From: Syngnathus acus
Lineage: Eukaryota > Chordata > Actinopteri > Syngnathiformes > Syngnathidae
Direction of reading: 5' to 3'
DNA length: 64,000 bases
Assembly: GCF_901709675.1 (NCBI RefSeq)
Contig: NC_051088.1
Location: forward strand, 4,923,664 to 4,987,663
The translations under genes were made by a program, and so were the position numbers. Below, in pieces: positions 15,230 to 28,347 of this stretch (position 1 is the first letter of the stretch; each line of letters begins with the position of its first letter). The notes under the pieces are model-generated. The model worked only from the letters and a program-made list of their open reading frames with translations. It had not been told where the DNA came from and did no database searches.

Positions 15230-15540
15230 CCCTTTAAACACACAGACCCAAATCCAGGATCTAATTGAAAGCACATTGCTATTCCAGACAAATTAAGCCC
15301 AATTAAGGCCCCTGAGTTATGAGTATCTATCAGTGTGCAATGTTTTCATAAAAATCACAGCGCTTCAGATCAAAGTCTCTCGACCCCTAGCTTTAATTGC
15401 CTCATTAAGCGCTCCGACTTTTTTGTGCTACAGGCATCATAAATGCGGCTCTGCTCGTTTCATTTGGGAATTACACTAAAAGACGTCCCCTTAAACTAAT
15501 CACTTCCACGTTTTCAATAAAGGCTCATCAGTTTTATGGT
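15230..15540. promoter_or_regulatory. Candidate conserved noncoding element
   Basis: This block contains at least five AATTA/TAATT cores in about 200 bases (TCTAATTGAAAG, CAAATTAAGCCC, CCAATTAAGGCC, TTTAATTGCC, CATTAAGCGC), a density typical of developmental enhancers that bind homeodomain proteins. No reading frame with coding character runs through it. Conservation and activity are untested. Confidence 0.35.
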
Positions 15541-16420
15541 GCAGGGTAAAATGTGATTTTCTTGCATTTATGGAGCAGTTTGCAAGGGCCCTTCGCCTGG
15601 GAATGCGATTTATCATTTCATTGTGTCCGGGACAAACCTGCAAGGATGTTTTGCAACTTGACAACACATGTTACAAAGACCGCTATAACTTACGAAGCGT
15701 CCGCTTGCAAGACCCGAGGCCCCGCAATCCTGTCTCTATTAGCTCTCAAGTCCTAGGTGTGGCATTTGACACATCATAGCAGGTGAAAGGAAGAAGGTGT
15801 CACCGCCAGGAACCAGCAAATCACAAGACAGGAAGATGATTGTGCGCAGCTGAATGGAGGCCCCTCCTCACCAGCGCCCTCATCATCGCAAAACGCAGTC
15901 CAAGCATGGCTGGCTTTTAATTTAATCTAATAAATGAGGTGCTCACTCAAGAGAAAACATGTTGTTTCAATTTGAGAAGGCTGCTTTATTGGGGGACAGT
16001 GACACGAAGGGAAGAAGGGGGGCAGTGGTAGTGAGGCAGGAGAGAGAGAGCGAGAGCGAGAGAAAGGCAGGAAAAAAGATGGCGGTATGGAACATTTGTT
16101 AGTAATCCCATTCCACATACCATATGGCTTCATTACCATTATGCGGGAGAGAAGACTTCAGTCAGTCTGAAAATAAAGAGCTACTTAGCCCCATCCAAAC
16201 TGACCCCAAATGAGACATGTTTGTCTCTGTGTGACAGTGTTAGTGTTATTGCCCTGCTCTTACATTCTTTGCGGTCGCCTTGCAGCTGTGCATGGTTTGG
16301 CATGTGTGTGCGCGCATGCATGTAGCAGCCTCGGTGTGGGTGTGTGCTAGATAGGGATCGGGCTCTTTCCCAGTGACTGATTATAACGGAAAAGAGTCCT
16401 TGGTCATTACTGCAGTGGTT

Positions 16421-16500
<80 letters not shown>
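16421..16500. repeat. (GA)n microsatellite
   Basis: About 80 bases of almost perfect GA dinucleotide. Such mirror-symmetric purine tracts can adopt triplex (H-DNA) structure. It lies just upstream of a candidate noncoding element. Confidence 0.95.
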
Positions 16501-16503
<3 letters not shown>

Positions 16504-16544
16504 AGAAGGCTTATAAACCAGCTCCATTCACATGTGAAGATGAC

Positions 16545-16760
16545 TGATAATGCGGGAGCAGCGGGACCCCTAGCTGGGTTCATTGGCCCCTAAGTGCTGC
16601 TTTGCCGAACGCGTCCCTTATCTTGCCCTGACAGCAGTAATAGAATATGCATAGCTCTATTAGCATACAAGGTAATGGCACCCTTGAGGGAGGGCACTGA
16701 CATAAAACTTTAAGTAGAAATCAAAACATTGGTGAAGGCGGACGTGGAATAAAAGGTTAT
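16545..16760. promoter_or_regulatory. Candidate conserved noncoding element with octamer-like words
   Basis: Block containing AATATGCATAGC and TTAGCATAC, which resemble POU/octamer half sites, within complex repeat-free sequence. It is not open in any frame. Inferred only. Confidence 0.3.
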
Positions 16761-17518
16761 TGTCACTCAGTGCAAACATGGCCCGAGGACTTGACTGTGG
16801 CTGCGCTCGAGCTATGCTGCCTTTAACGCTTCTGTGCACATATGTGCACAGACGTACGCTGGCAAAAAGACAATTTAATTGGCTGCCCTATACCGAGTTC
16901 ATACATGTGTTTAACTCAGTGCTTCTCACTTATGTTCTGTTGTGCCCACCAGGAAGAAAATATTCCACACCCCCACCAACTCTCAGCCACGACTATACAT
17001 ATATATATATATTTTTTTTTTCTTTAATATATTTGACGATGGTCAAATTTTTGCCTGAATCAAAGAGAAACATGTAGTTACATGGGGTAGAGTCAGATAA
17101 GCTTAGGCTTCCTTCTACTCCCTTTTGAACAAATATGATTTTACGATAAAGGGAAAATTATAATGCAATATCATTTTTTTTTCTTTCTTTTTATGTTCTA
17201 TTGTACTATGGAGTTATCATTTTCTATATTTTTACTTTTTTTCTTGTATTTCTATAATGTTCGAAACAAACAAACAAACAAAAAAACAAACAAACAAATA
17301 CAGTCAATAGCATCATTTATCTATTAATTTTTTAGTGAACCTCTGTATAACATTCTATCCTTAAGAAAAAATGAAAGCACTAGAGATCAACTTACAACAA
17401 AGAAGATTGTTTGTTTACTCTCTCTTTACCTTTCTTTTCAACCCTGTTAAATATTTTTTCCAGGATGTCTCTCAAAGATTTGTTCACTGTACTTCACATC
17501 TTCACCTTAGCGCTACTA

Positions 17519-18891
17519 CCGTATTTTTCGGACTATAAATCGCGGGTTTTTTTCATAGTTTGGGTGGGGGGGGGGGCAACTTATACTGAGGAGTGACTTA
17601 TATGTGAATTTTCTCACAAATGCTCAAAATTCAAAAAATAAAAAAGTGAAACCGCGATAAACGAACCGCGATGTAGCAAGGGATTACTGTAATTTGAATT
17701 TCAAGTGACGTCAGCAGCACGGCGCGGCGGTTGCTTACATAAAAGACAAAGATTCGATCACGGGATAACAAAGACGACGAAGGGCCCCACGTACTACCGG
17801 CATCATTAGCGGCTTTGTTTGTAAGTGACACGGAGGACGAAGAGTTTGAAGGATTTAATGATTTGGAGTGACACAGAAGGTTTGAAAAACTATTATGGCT
17901 TTTACGCGTGCCCTGTCCTACTCTACGGAGCTCTCTTTCACCTCCGTGGATGGAAGTCGGGGACCGGCGCTCGGCCGGGTGGCTGTCTGGGGACGGTGGA
18001 TTGGGCTCGGACATGGCTTTTATGCACGCCCGGTCCTATTCTATGGAGCTCTCTTCCACCTCCGTGGCTGGAAGTGCCACCTCCGGGGATGGAAGTCCAC
18101 GCCGCCACACGCCTGGAAGTCGACGCCGGTGCTTGGGGCCGTGTGGCGGTGAACTATTTATGTTATAGTTATTTGATATATTTTATTTCGTGTAGCAACT
18201 TGTATATGTTTTTATCATTACAGTTCAGTAGTTGTTGGCTCGTTGAACTCTTGTTTTGTTAAATAAAGAGCCGTTTACTAAACCCACGTCTTTCCTTGTA
18301 CTTTGTTAACGCTACAATATTGTTATATACTAGATCTGTGGAATAACGACGAGGCTGACGTCAGGGCGCACGCGCGGCGTTGTTGACAAAGGACGAGGAA
18401 TTTGATCGATGGATTTAATGATTTGGAGTGACACAGATGGTTTGATAATATTATTGCTTATATAATAGTTATTTGATATCTAATTTATATATCGTTATAT
18501 GGGCCTGTGGAATATTTTAAAGTGCAAGCGCCGTCAGCGGCGCGCACCCATTGTTGACATAAAGGATGATCGATGGATTTAATGAATTGGAGTGACACAG
18601 ATGGTTTTATAAACGTGTTATTTATGTAATAGTTATTTGGATAACTCTGAATGTTACGTCAGGCCCATTCTCTGCTCTTCGTTTGTGTTTATGTCACGTT
18701 AGCATACCTATCGTTTAGCCTGTTGTTGCTCGTTCATGTCTGTTCTTGGTGTTGGATTTTGTCGAATAAATTTCCCCCAAAATGCGACTTTTACTCTGGA
18801 GCGACTTATATATGTTTTTTTTCACGTTATTGTGCATTTTATGGCTAATGCGACCTATATTCCGGAGCGACTTTTAGTCCGAAAAATACGG
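17519..18891. mobile_element. TA-flanked DNA transposon, family member 1 (pogo/Tigger-like)
   Basis: The element begins CCGTATTTTTCGGACTATAA and its far end reverse-complements to CCGTATTTTTCGGACTAAAA. Each end abuts TA, as expected for a Tc1/mariner-pogo target site. Subterminal words of the GCGACTTATA type recur near the right end. Inside, 17824-17871 translates to SDTEDEEFEGFNDLE followed by a stop, which looks like the acidic C-terminus of a pogo/Tigger-type DDE transposase. Diverged copies of the same block recur at about 18390-18440 and 18570-18605. A 117-bp tandem duplication lies at about 17898-18067, and an AATAAA follows at 18260-18265. No intact transposase remains. Class assignment is inferred. 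Confidence 0.7.
17640..17695. repeat. Embedded dispersed-repeat fragment inside the 17.5 kb element
   Basis: The words AACCGCGATAAACGAACCGC and GCAAGGGATTACTGTA resemble the end of another widespread fish repeat. It is embedded near the left end of the TA-flanked element, suggesting a hybrid or nested end. A weakly similar run occurs at the window's last 30 bases. Confidence 0.4.
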
Positions 18892-20218
18892 TACACTGAC
18901 TATGAGAGCACCACTACCACCCACTGTAGTGGCTGCGCAATTACACTTTATTTGTGGGGCAAAAAAATAAAAATAAAATTTGTTTCCTGGGTCACGAACA
19001 CTGACAAACACAAAGAAAAAACACGAAGAAAACAACTGAACACTACCCGAGAACGACAACTAAAGATATGGCAGCATGAAGGAGTTGCGGGTCGGACAAA
19101 CGCACACAAGTCCCGCCTGCACACCCAGCATGAGAAAGCAATTTGCTCACCCCAAAAAATGATAGCAAGAGGTCAGGTCCATGGAGAGCGCTAATTTATT
19201 CTAGAGGGACAGAGCAGGAGAATGTTAGCTTTTGCACATATTAACTTTTATTAAAGATATTAACCTTGAAGGACGATGCCGAGGAAGTGGTGTCAGAAAG
19301 GTTAAGAATTAACAGCAGCGGTTGGAGAACTTTAAACTTTTTTCACGGTGTATGTTCAATGCGAGAGCAGGACTATTAAGGGAATAATATCGGTAATTGC
19401 ATCCTCGCTAGTAATTATTGTGGTTATGGAATTCTCTTTGATGTGCTGCTCATGCCCACTGTCAATATGAGCCACATGTGAACATGGGGAAATGATGCTA
19501 AAGCAAAAAATGTAAAGTGAAACAGAGTTCAACACCATGAGTGGTAAGGCACGTCAAGGAATGTTACTCCCTGTGTAGCGTTTTCAATTGTTAGAAAGTC
19601 AAAATAAAGATGCGGCCAACTAGCCATGTAGCTCTTTTTACATGCTCAGTGTAATAACTACCATTAATATAAGACAGATATTCTGCGAACCAAAAAACCT
19701 TTCTTTTAAAATGTGACTATCATACAACTAGTGCATAACTAGACAAACTGCATGGCACCAGAGATCAACTTGACCACCAGCTAACAGCTTATGTGCAAAC
19801 AGATGAAAAGCAACAGGCGCTATTAAAAGCCATCAAATCCTTCTTGAACTCACTCACTCTCATTTGCAGGGTGACCAGGTAAACAAAATAACTGACATTT
19901 ATTGTGTGGTTGGGCACAACAACCTTTCATTTAAACAGCGCATGGGCAAAAATTACCGTGACAAACCTAGAAATAGAATATGAGCACAATGTATATATGC
20001 ACCTGAATATTACACTATAGTTGCTGTATGTGGCGTCTAGGTTGAACTTTAAAATTCAGACATTTATCTATGATGAATAAGGTAGTAGTGAAATTAATAT
20101 CTGCCGCACTGTCAAAAGGTTTGGTTAGGCCTTTTAGTGTGGAATTATAATTTTCACATTCCCAAAACATAATTAGCTTAACCGAATGTGAGTGGGCTGC
20201 TACTTTTTGAAAGCGAAT

Positions 20219-20290
20219 GACTAGCAACCAGTGAACTGTGTATGCCGCCTATCACCCAATTTCAGCTACGATGGGCTCCAGCTCATCAAG
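20219..20290 (+). mobile_element. Degenerate fragment of a teleost SINE tail
   Basis: Words such as CAACCAGTGAACTG, TGCCGCCTATCACCC and GATGGGCTCCAGCTC line up in order with the common fish repeat tail also seen at 29249 and 45684. Short and diverged. Confidence 0.45.
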
Positions 20291-21612
20291 TAAATTAATT
20301 AAATCTTTTGGCTAATGTCAATATCTCAAATTAAACCGAGACCTGCTTTCTACGCACAAAGAAATCGCATGTGGTGGGCAACTAAATATCCAGTATATGC
20401 CAATTAATCATTCTGACATTAGTTGTGACCTGTTCGTTACCCCTGCGACTTCGTTTTTCAACATTTAAGACTTTTGGACAAAAGTGATGTGTACATTGTG
20501 GGAAAAGTTTAGTGCAAAGCGCTTTCCAACATGACAGTACCCGAGTGCACAAAGTGAGGCCCATAAAGGCATGGTTTGATGTGTTTGGTGTGGAATGACT
20601 TGGCTGGCATAACCTCAACTCAATTGTGTAGTTATGGGTTTCCGTTCCGTTTGTCCTGCCCTGTGCAGTTAAAGATGGACTGGAGAAAATACTGTTTCCC
20701 TCTTGTCCGTGCGGATGGTTTGGCATGGTGACAAGACAAACTGAGACTTGTATCAAAGACCGACCTCTATTTTATGGTGGTTACTCTCTTGCTAGATCAC
20801 TAGATAACACTTGTTGTATGAGTAAGGCGGGAGGGAGGTTGGCCCGTCCTCTGACCGATTTATCAAATCCATTTCAAGCTCTTATTTAAGAGAGAGGAAC
20901 AAACAAGAATAGTGGTGACAATTGAAAACAATGCACGGCCATTTACATTCAAGTAAAATAATGCGGCTGGATGGCTTTACTTTGAGAGCACAGTAACATG
21001 ATAGATGATGTTGCACTCCAAATGAAGAGCATGCTTCTTGCCACATGGCCTTTCCTCCAGGCTCAGGCTGGGAAATGAAAGTGCTCAACTCACCGCACAG
21101 TCTCACCAGGATCCTCAGACAAGGGCTTGCAATTTTTAATGATTACTTTGTGCAGCCCTCCAGTATACAGTACACGTATAGACAGATTCATGACTGGAGC
21201 AAACATACACAAATCTCCTGCACGTTTCACAAGCCACAAAGAGGATAAATCAAGAGATGCCGAGGAATGAGATGACTTGCAGCGAATGGGAGACTTCTGT
21301 CTGACCACAAACCAAACAGATGTCAACATGCATAGTTGGCTATAGTACTCTGTTTACATTATTTATTTATGTACTGTATGGCTGCCACTCCATTGGTGAT
21401 AGTATTACTGGTGTTGATTTCATTCTCAACTGCCTGTAATGCACATACGCCGCCAGCTATCACATGTATAGTTTATTTTTGTTATAATCTATTATTGTTG
21501 CTGCGGTTCATGCTCACTTCTATAGAACTGTATCAACTTATTCATGTGCAGTTTGTTGTTTACATATACATAAGTTCTCATTTCCGGGGACACTTTGGGG
21601 AAATTTCATTAA

Positions 21613-21640
21613 TTATTATTATTATTATTATTATTATTGT
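21613..21640. repeat. (ATT)n microsatellite
   Basis: About nine consecutive ATT units. Confidence 0.9.
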
Positions 21641-22589
21641 CCACATTGCTGCTGTAAAAACATTTTGTGGGACTGAAAGGGACTTCTAGTGATAAAACTG
21701 TTGATAACTGCCTAGTTGAAGAGTAACAACTAGCATGTACTTATTTGAAATATCAGTTATTTGGTATATTTTATGACCATCAGAATGTACTGCTTGTATT
21801 CAGAGCAGCAATCATATAAATGTTTACTAAAATTATGGTTGCCACATTGCCCGTTTGGTGATGTATATCACTATGGGGTGCTACATTTTGTTGGAGAACT
21901 TAAAGTTACTTACAGCTTTATGAACATTGTAGACTTTTTGTGGCACCAATTATTTCACAGCATCATTAATGAAGTCTCTGACTGTCTAATGCCCATGACC
22001 GATTCCCTTTTAACAGCTCATTTCTGCTCATTTGTTACTAAAGTATACGCGTAAATGAAGAAAGAAAAAAAAAGGAGGGGGGGGCTTAGCAGTTCTGAAG
22101 AATCCAATGATCACCTCCCAATAGTACATATATCCCCTTGCTCTGCAGCAGGTGTCCTTGGGATGGTCAGCCCAGCTCAGCTACGGTTTACCTAATCATG
22201 AGATTGACTGGAGTACCCACATACAGAGATGGAATTATTTTGATTACTTATTACTTAACGAGTAATGTATTCTGCCTCTTTATTTTGTCTGCATGTCCCG
22301 CACAGCCCCCACTCCATCTCTGCGCTCCCCAAATAAATGGAAAAATATTCACCGCCGTAGGCTAGTGCTGAACTTCTCACTCTGCATCCAATTTGAAGCA
22401 GAGCTGGCGTGATGTCACTGGAGCGTCCAAACCGGGAGACAAAAGGAAAGAGAGGAGGCTAGCAAGCAACAAGCAAGGGGAGATGGCAACCTACAGACCT
22501 CCAAGGTCACGCGTCTTAACCCCACCGTGGAAAAATCCAATAACACTTTATGAATGTTTTAGTTAGAAGTCATTAATGCAGCCAGGCAT

Positions 22590-22900
22590 CTGCTTAGAAA
22601 AGAATACAAATGAGGTGCTGTCCAACTGCAGACTTCCCCCAGCACCACACTTGCAGATACGTACATACGCACACAGTGCCTCTGGGTAAAACATCCTAAT
22701 GTTCCGGGGGTTGAGGGGTGGCCAAAAGGATCTGCACTCCATAATGCTAAGCCAGAACCATCTCGACGGATTTGACTGGCTGCATATTTTAAGTCACCCA
22801 GACAGGTTAAACATCTGGCTCCCCACATTTCAAGTTATTCAGCAATGCTGCTGCACACTCAGTTGCTGGCTCATGTTACCTATAAAGTGTCAATTTAGGA
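22590..22900. promoter_or_regulatory. Candidate conserved noncoding element
   Basis: Complex repeat-free sequence of balanced composition, broken by stops in all frames. It is proposed only because it stands out from the surrounding AT-rich desert. Confidence 0.2.
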
Positions 22901-23429
22901 ATAAGGCATCTGCTGAGCTGACTGTTAAATGCACACTGCACACAGCATAGGCCTCATAAATGCATTCGGCAATCACATGAAATGAAAGATTCTATGAAAG
23001 GGGTTGCCAGGTCTTGAAATGATGAAGAAACTTTGCACTGTCTCTTGTGACCAATGAGAGACCAAAGTGAAATCATGTTTTATTTGACAAATTTTAACAA
23101 TTTAATTATCTTGTTGATCAGTTCAATTTAGCTGAATGGCGATCACCAACAGCATCATCATGATCCTCCCCCATATAACTTCAGCTCTTTTAGGTGAGTG
23201 TGCAGTCGACCTACACTTACTATATTTCCAAATAGAATAATCTCCCAAGCATGACTCCAAACACTAAACCTCCCGACACACTCGATTCAATCTCTGCAAA
23301 CGGAATTTAATACAACTGAATAAAAGCTCAACGTTGAACGAAGGAGTGTGTGTTTGTGTGTGTTGCGCACATGAGCGTCTCAGAGGCGCAAAAGTGAGTG
23401 AGAGGGCTCAGCAGTTTAAATAAGCCAAC

Positions 23430-23900
23430 AAGCTTTGCCCATGTGGGCGCCGGCGGTCACAAGAGGAAAGGCCACGGGGATGGAGGGAATAGATGTGTCG
23501 CGGTGGCCATGATGATGATGGAGTGTCTACAAATATGAATCCAAACAGGGTCATTTTGATATGGCGGCAGTACGCAAAGGCTGGCCCGTTAACTCCTGAC
23601 CTCTTGAGTATGACCAGCGGGGGAGGGGCCCATCCGCTCGGAGAGGACCGAAGGAAGGAGAACGCAGGGCTGCGCAGTGTCAGGCCCATTATGACCTGCT
23701 AAAAACTCAGGTCGCTCCACGGCGAGGAGCCATCCATCATCGGGGCCTCTCTAATCAGCATGTTTGTCACTGTAACTAAACAGTGGACTGAGCCACATCG
23801 CCACACTATTGGTCCTGACAGGGAGAAATAAATCTGCTGCTGGCCAATGGGCTGCAGGCAGCCGAGCATGACAGGAAAGGTGACAGACTCTTGAGGTCTC
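23430..23900. promoter_or_regulatory. Candidate conserved noncoding element
   Basis: GC-richer, repeat-free block containing CTAATCAGCATGTTTG and ACAGGAAAGGTGACAG-like words. No coding frame with flanking splice sites is convincing. Proposed from composition only. Confidence 0.25.
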
Positions 23901-26900
23901 AAGCATTGTGGAGATTAAGGGGAAGTAGTCCAGAATCTGGGGCGGAGGAAACATTTGAGCACGTTTGCTAGGCTACATTGGGGTAGGTGCCTTTGTCCTC
24001 CAACAGCAGGACAGGTCCATTTGTTCAGTCAGACAGAAATCGGGCTCAGGTAACAGATAGCCGCTCCGTTCACTTTCCTCACGACAATTTGATTTGAGCT
24101 GTAGAAATCATTTTGGTGGCGGCCACACAGGTCTAATGCCTGACAAAGAGGGAATTGTATTCAAGCACATGCAATTAATAAACTCACCACGAGTAAACAC
24201 CGACTTCAATCCTGGCGCCTTGGGAAAATATCTTACAGTAAGATATATGAATAAAGTGCCAACTGACTCGCGCCAAAAAGTAAGCAAATTAACTATATGG
24301 TCAAAATAATCCCTTTTTGGCAGTACCAGTTGAGACTACATACTGTATTGAATCTCATTACATAAAAAATAAAGTATCTGGCCTGTTGGGAATAAAGTCT
24401 ACTCTGCATTGTATGAAAATATATCATATACTTTAGCTATTTTACACTAACCTCTGTCTTGGTTGCTCATACTTGAGCAGACACAGTGAACACATATGTG
24501 TCCGCATGGAGAAATATCTTCAGACGAACAGGAACATTTGTGTACAGCAAGCAGTTTCTCACGGTGTTTTGCCGCCAGCTTACAATGACATTTTTCAAAT
24601 CTGGGAAGTATCAATAAATCAAAACTGTCATCATATTTTGAAGGGCTGACAATTTGTATAATAACTTTGTTCTTGGCCATGGTTTCAGCAAACTTGGCTG
24701 TGGGTTTTTCGGCATATGTGAATTATACATGCAGATTCCTTGTGCTCGAACTGAGAACACACATGCACGCCGGCCCTTCACAGTCCGTCATAGTGAACTT
24801 TTCTACACCCGACCGGCCCACTAAGATTTGGAACTATGCAGCTTGAAGTTGCTTTGTACACTTTGAATCTGGGCGCAAAAAAAAAGACAAAATTCTTAAT
24901 GTGTTTTACATGTACGATACTTTAAGATTCAAAATCTGAAATTTATCTTCATATTTTTCCTCCAAGAATCAACAAAAGAAATCTTTAAAGCAAATCTGTG
25001 TGAAATTATTTGGATGATTTTCAATAAAAATATCCTAAATAATTCTAGGGCCAATTTGCAAAAATGTATTATTTTCTTGCCCCTGGTTACACTGGTCCTA
25101 ACGCCAGATTGCATTTCTTTCTTAATGGCTTGCCGTGGTGGGCTGCAGACAGGGGGGAGAACATGCATACGCCCATTTCGGCAAAGTAAAATGACACTAT
25201 ATCAAATCAAGCATTTCCATATGTGGACTGTCGCTGCTGTTGTGGGTCTGGCACTGGCAGAGAAAGCACCGGGGCAGGGCAATCTACCAAAAGATGGCTG
25301 AGCTCTTCCAATATGTGAACTCTAGAGCCCCCTACTGTGCTAAAATAAAAACTGTCTCTTCTGCAGGGCGAGCCGGTGTCCTGTTTTCCAGGTTTTAAGG
25401 CATATAAAGCAATATTGTAAACCACATGACTGATGATGACTTTAAGATAGCTCTACTATAGACAACAAAGAATTTTAATGTCTACTTTCGACAGCTGTAA
25501 CCACTGCTCGCCCCAAAAATGTTTTCAGACTAACCTTACTCCTGAACATTAGAATTCCGGCCATAAATCTAAAGGTCACAACTTCATCTAATTGGGTGAC
25601 CCTCTGCCACATCTTTCTTCTGTAAGAGGAAGTGTTTCATATGTCAGTGAGCTTCAAGGCGTCAGCCATTTAGGATTTGCAGCAAGGTCAGCGTGACCCT
25701 CTTCCTCTAATCACAAGAAGTCTTCCTTGGGTCAAGGAAAAAATGCATTCAAGGGAACATGTGTGTAGCCTAACATTTCCAAAGATGGTAGGGTATTTTT
25801 CCTTTTTTGTGGTAGTAGAGACATTACTGCTTCCTTCTCTCGTCTAAAAGAAATTAAATTAAATTAGTCATCATGTTGGGGTGCGGGTCAGTGGCTTAGG
25901 CAATGGCCTTTTACTGGAAGCTCTCCTTGGCCAAGCTTGTCTTTAGAGAAATAAATTAAGTCTAGGAGTGCTTGGCTAAAACTGTCAGGGACAAACGAAG
26001 ATTGAGCGATGAGGTCGAACAGGGCAGACTGAAGACCGCAAGCACTAGCAAAATGGGGAAACTCTTGTCCTTCGCCCCTCCCTAACTGACCCCCCCCCTC
26101 AGCCAAAATAACGGAGGAGGAGACCTCCAGGTCTGAAGTACACAAATTGGCACAAGTTAGAGTTCAGGAAGTCCAAGAGACGCCTCTGCTTACCCCAAGA
26201 GTGAAACTTAAAACCAGTGACATAGCCAATACATGTCATATTCTCTCAGTCATGAATGGTTTATTTTTCGAGGAATTTCAACCTAAAACCTGTTCTTCAT
26301 AATTACCCTGATTTGTTTGGAAAACCAAGGTGGATAGTCTTGGCCCAATTGCCAACAAGAGACCACTGTTATGTTCTGCATCATTTTTCACATTTGCAAA
26401 ACAATGACAAACTACATTGAAGCTGTATACAGTCCACACCACAAACATGCAGTTATAACAATTCAGTCCAAAATTCAGACAATTGATGCATCACAATGTT
26501 GTAAAAACGGCAGGTTGAGTCAAACACATTCAATATGAAGACTTTGCAAGCTGTGTGGCTAAATAACTCGGATTCTGAAAGAGGGACTAATCCAAGAGCA
26601 CTCTGCTTGAGGCCTCTGTGAGACATTTGTGCAAATGGAGCAAAAAATAAATCATTTTCAATAGCAAACACACATACCTCAGGCAATAAACAGCTGATGA
26701 GTTTTCATACGGAAAATAAGTCTTTACTTCCTGCAGGGCATTTATAGAGAATGTAAGAATACAGGGTGTACCAAAAAAAAAATCAAGTACTTGAGATTTT
26801 AAATTATAACCACAATATATGTGCCTATTTGGGGAAATTTGATCAGTCATTGCAATTGCAATAAAGGCTGAATTCACAATAATGCTGTTGCTATTCATCA

Positions 26901-28240
26901 CTGTGATTCAGCATCCAGTCTCAGCGTGCCAATGTGTTTCAGAAGAGACAGGAGTTTTTCCGTATCGTCCGAACAAGATACATGACGATATAGGTTCAGA
27001 TAATGTATGCAGTTTTGTTCTTGGTCTCTCCCGTTCACATGAATCTGGCACTGCTACCATCTCATCACACTAGCCATCACACTTTTTAACTTCAACTCTG
27101 TCATAAATTTGGGGAGTTTAAGGGTGCCAACCACCAGTAATAATAATAAAGAAATGCGTACAATGTACAGTAAAATGCAATTCGCTCAGAAAATTGGAGC
27201 TAAAAGGTGCTGTATTCTCCAGATGTCATATATGACCCATTAAGACGTAGAGATGTCATTAGAGCCCTCTAATGGGATGCGTTGAGATTTGAGCCGATCC
27301 CATGACATGATTGCGATGTTCTCTGTGATCTTTGTTTTGAGTTACTGGGTAAGGAAAGTCCAAAATTTGGGCTGTAAACAATAAAAACATAGCTGTGACC
27401 TGTATGTTTTAATCCAGTCTTGTGCACCATTAAATGTAATTAAAATGAGCAGGGCCATCATTCTTTGACATACGTGTATAACATGATGTTCTCGGTGCAA
27501 ATACTAAAACTGATGACATAAGGACGTGGGAACAAAGAGATTCTGATCAGATAAAGCATAAAATACACAAATAAATAAAACTAAATTCTGCACGTGCTCT
27601 GTGCTGTGCCTGCTCCAAGTTTTTTTTTAATCGCTCCAAGTTGGTGAGGCTTGCTACGCAGTGGGTAGGGTGGAGGGGATCCACTCTTCTGTTTAAAAGA
27701 CCCTGAGGTATTAGGGTGGACTAATCTTTAAAAGGTTAATTTATTCATAGAGATTTTGACAGAGATGTATGGCCAAGCCAACATCTCATGCACCTCTTCC
27801 CAGAGGGAGACGACTTGTGCACACAACAGAGCGAAGGGAGGCGGGCGGGGGGGCCAGGGAGGGGGTGGCTTTGCGACTTGGTCAGAAAGATGGAGTGCAG
27901 AGGAGAAGGAGAGTCGGAGTCAACATGATCTAAACACAAACACATAATTACCTCATAGGGACTGACAATGACTGTGGCCTTCAATCCGCTACATTGAGCT
28001 CTCCAGCAGGCCTCTTGGCTCAAGAAGAAAACTGGTCGCCTATACGCAGCAAAAGTTTAAAGAATTGGAAAATATGGTGCTTTGTAGCCACCATGTATTT
28101 TCCTTTGTGTTGTTTTTCGTTCATATAAAGAGAACAATGAAGGGATTTACAGTAAGTGTGGCAGAGTTGTCCCATATTTATTGATAATCAAGAAATTGTC
28201 CATTGTCAATATATTAAAGAAAAAAAAAAAAAACATATAT

Positions 28241-28266
28241 ACATTTTATACATATATATATTTATA

Positions 28267-28304
<38 letters not shown>

Positions 28305-28310
28305 CTATAT
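28241..28310. repeat. (AT)n-rich low-complexity tract
   Basis: Alternating AT with a few interruptions, lying at the 3' side of the minus-strand LINE fragment; it may derive from that element's simple-repeat tail. Confidence 0.8.
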
Positions 28311-28347
28311 ATTTTCTCATTAAAATACAAAAGCAACTTAAACAACT

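Larger units (their letters stand above)
10956..17518. other. Intergenic DNA with candidate regulatory blocks and a long GA tract
   Basis: No exon is recognisable. Three blocks (13550-13690, 15230-15540, 16545-16760) have unusual density of homeodomain and octamer-like words and are listed separately. A purine-rich stretch from about 14040 to 14340 and the (GA)n tract at 16421-16500 are the main low-complexity features; AAAC repeats occur near 17265-17300. Confidence 0.55.
18892..28347. other. Intergenic DNA without recognisable genes
   Basis: No coding exon is recognisable on either strand. A degenerate SINE-tail fragment is near 20219-20290, an (ATT)n tract at 21613-21640, and (AT)n-rich DNA at about 28241-28310. 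Two GC-richer complex blocks (22590-22900 and 23430-23900) are candidate regulatory DNA and listed separately. Confidence 0.55.

Noticed and set aside
17825-18262. A 145-codon frame in the first DNA element
   Set aside because: It arises from a tandem duplication within the transposon and its overlap with the transposase-tail remnant is out of frame.
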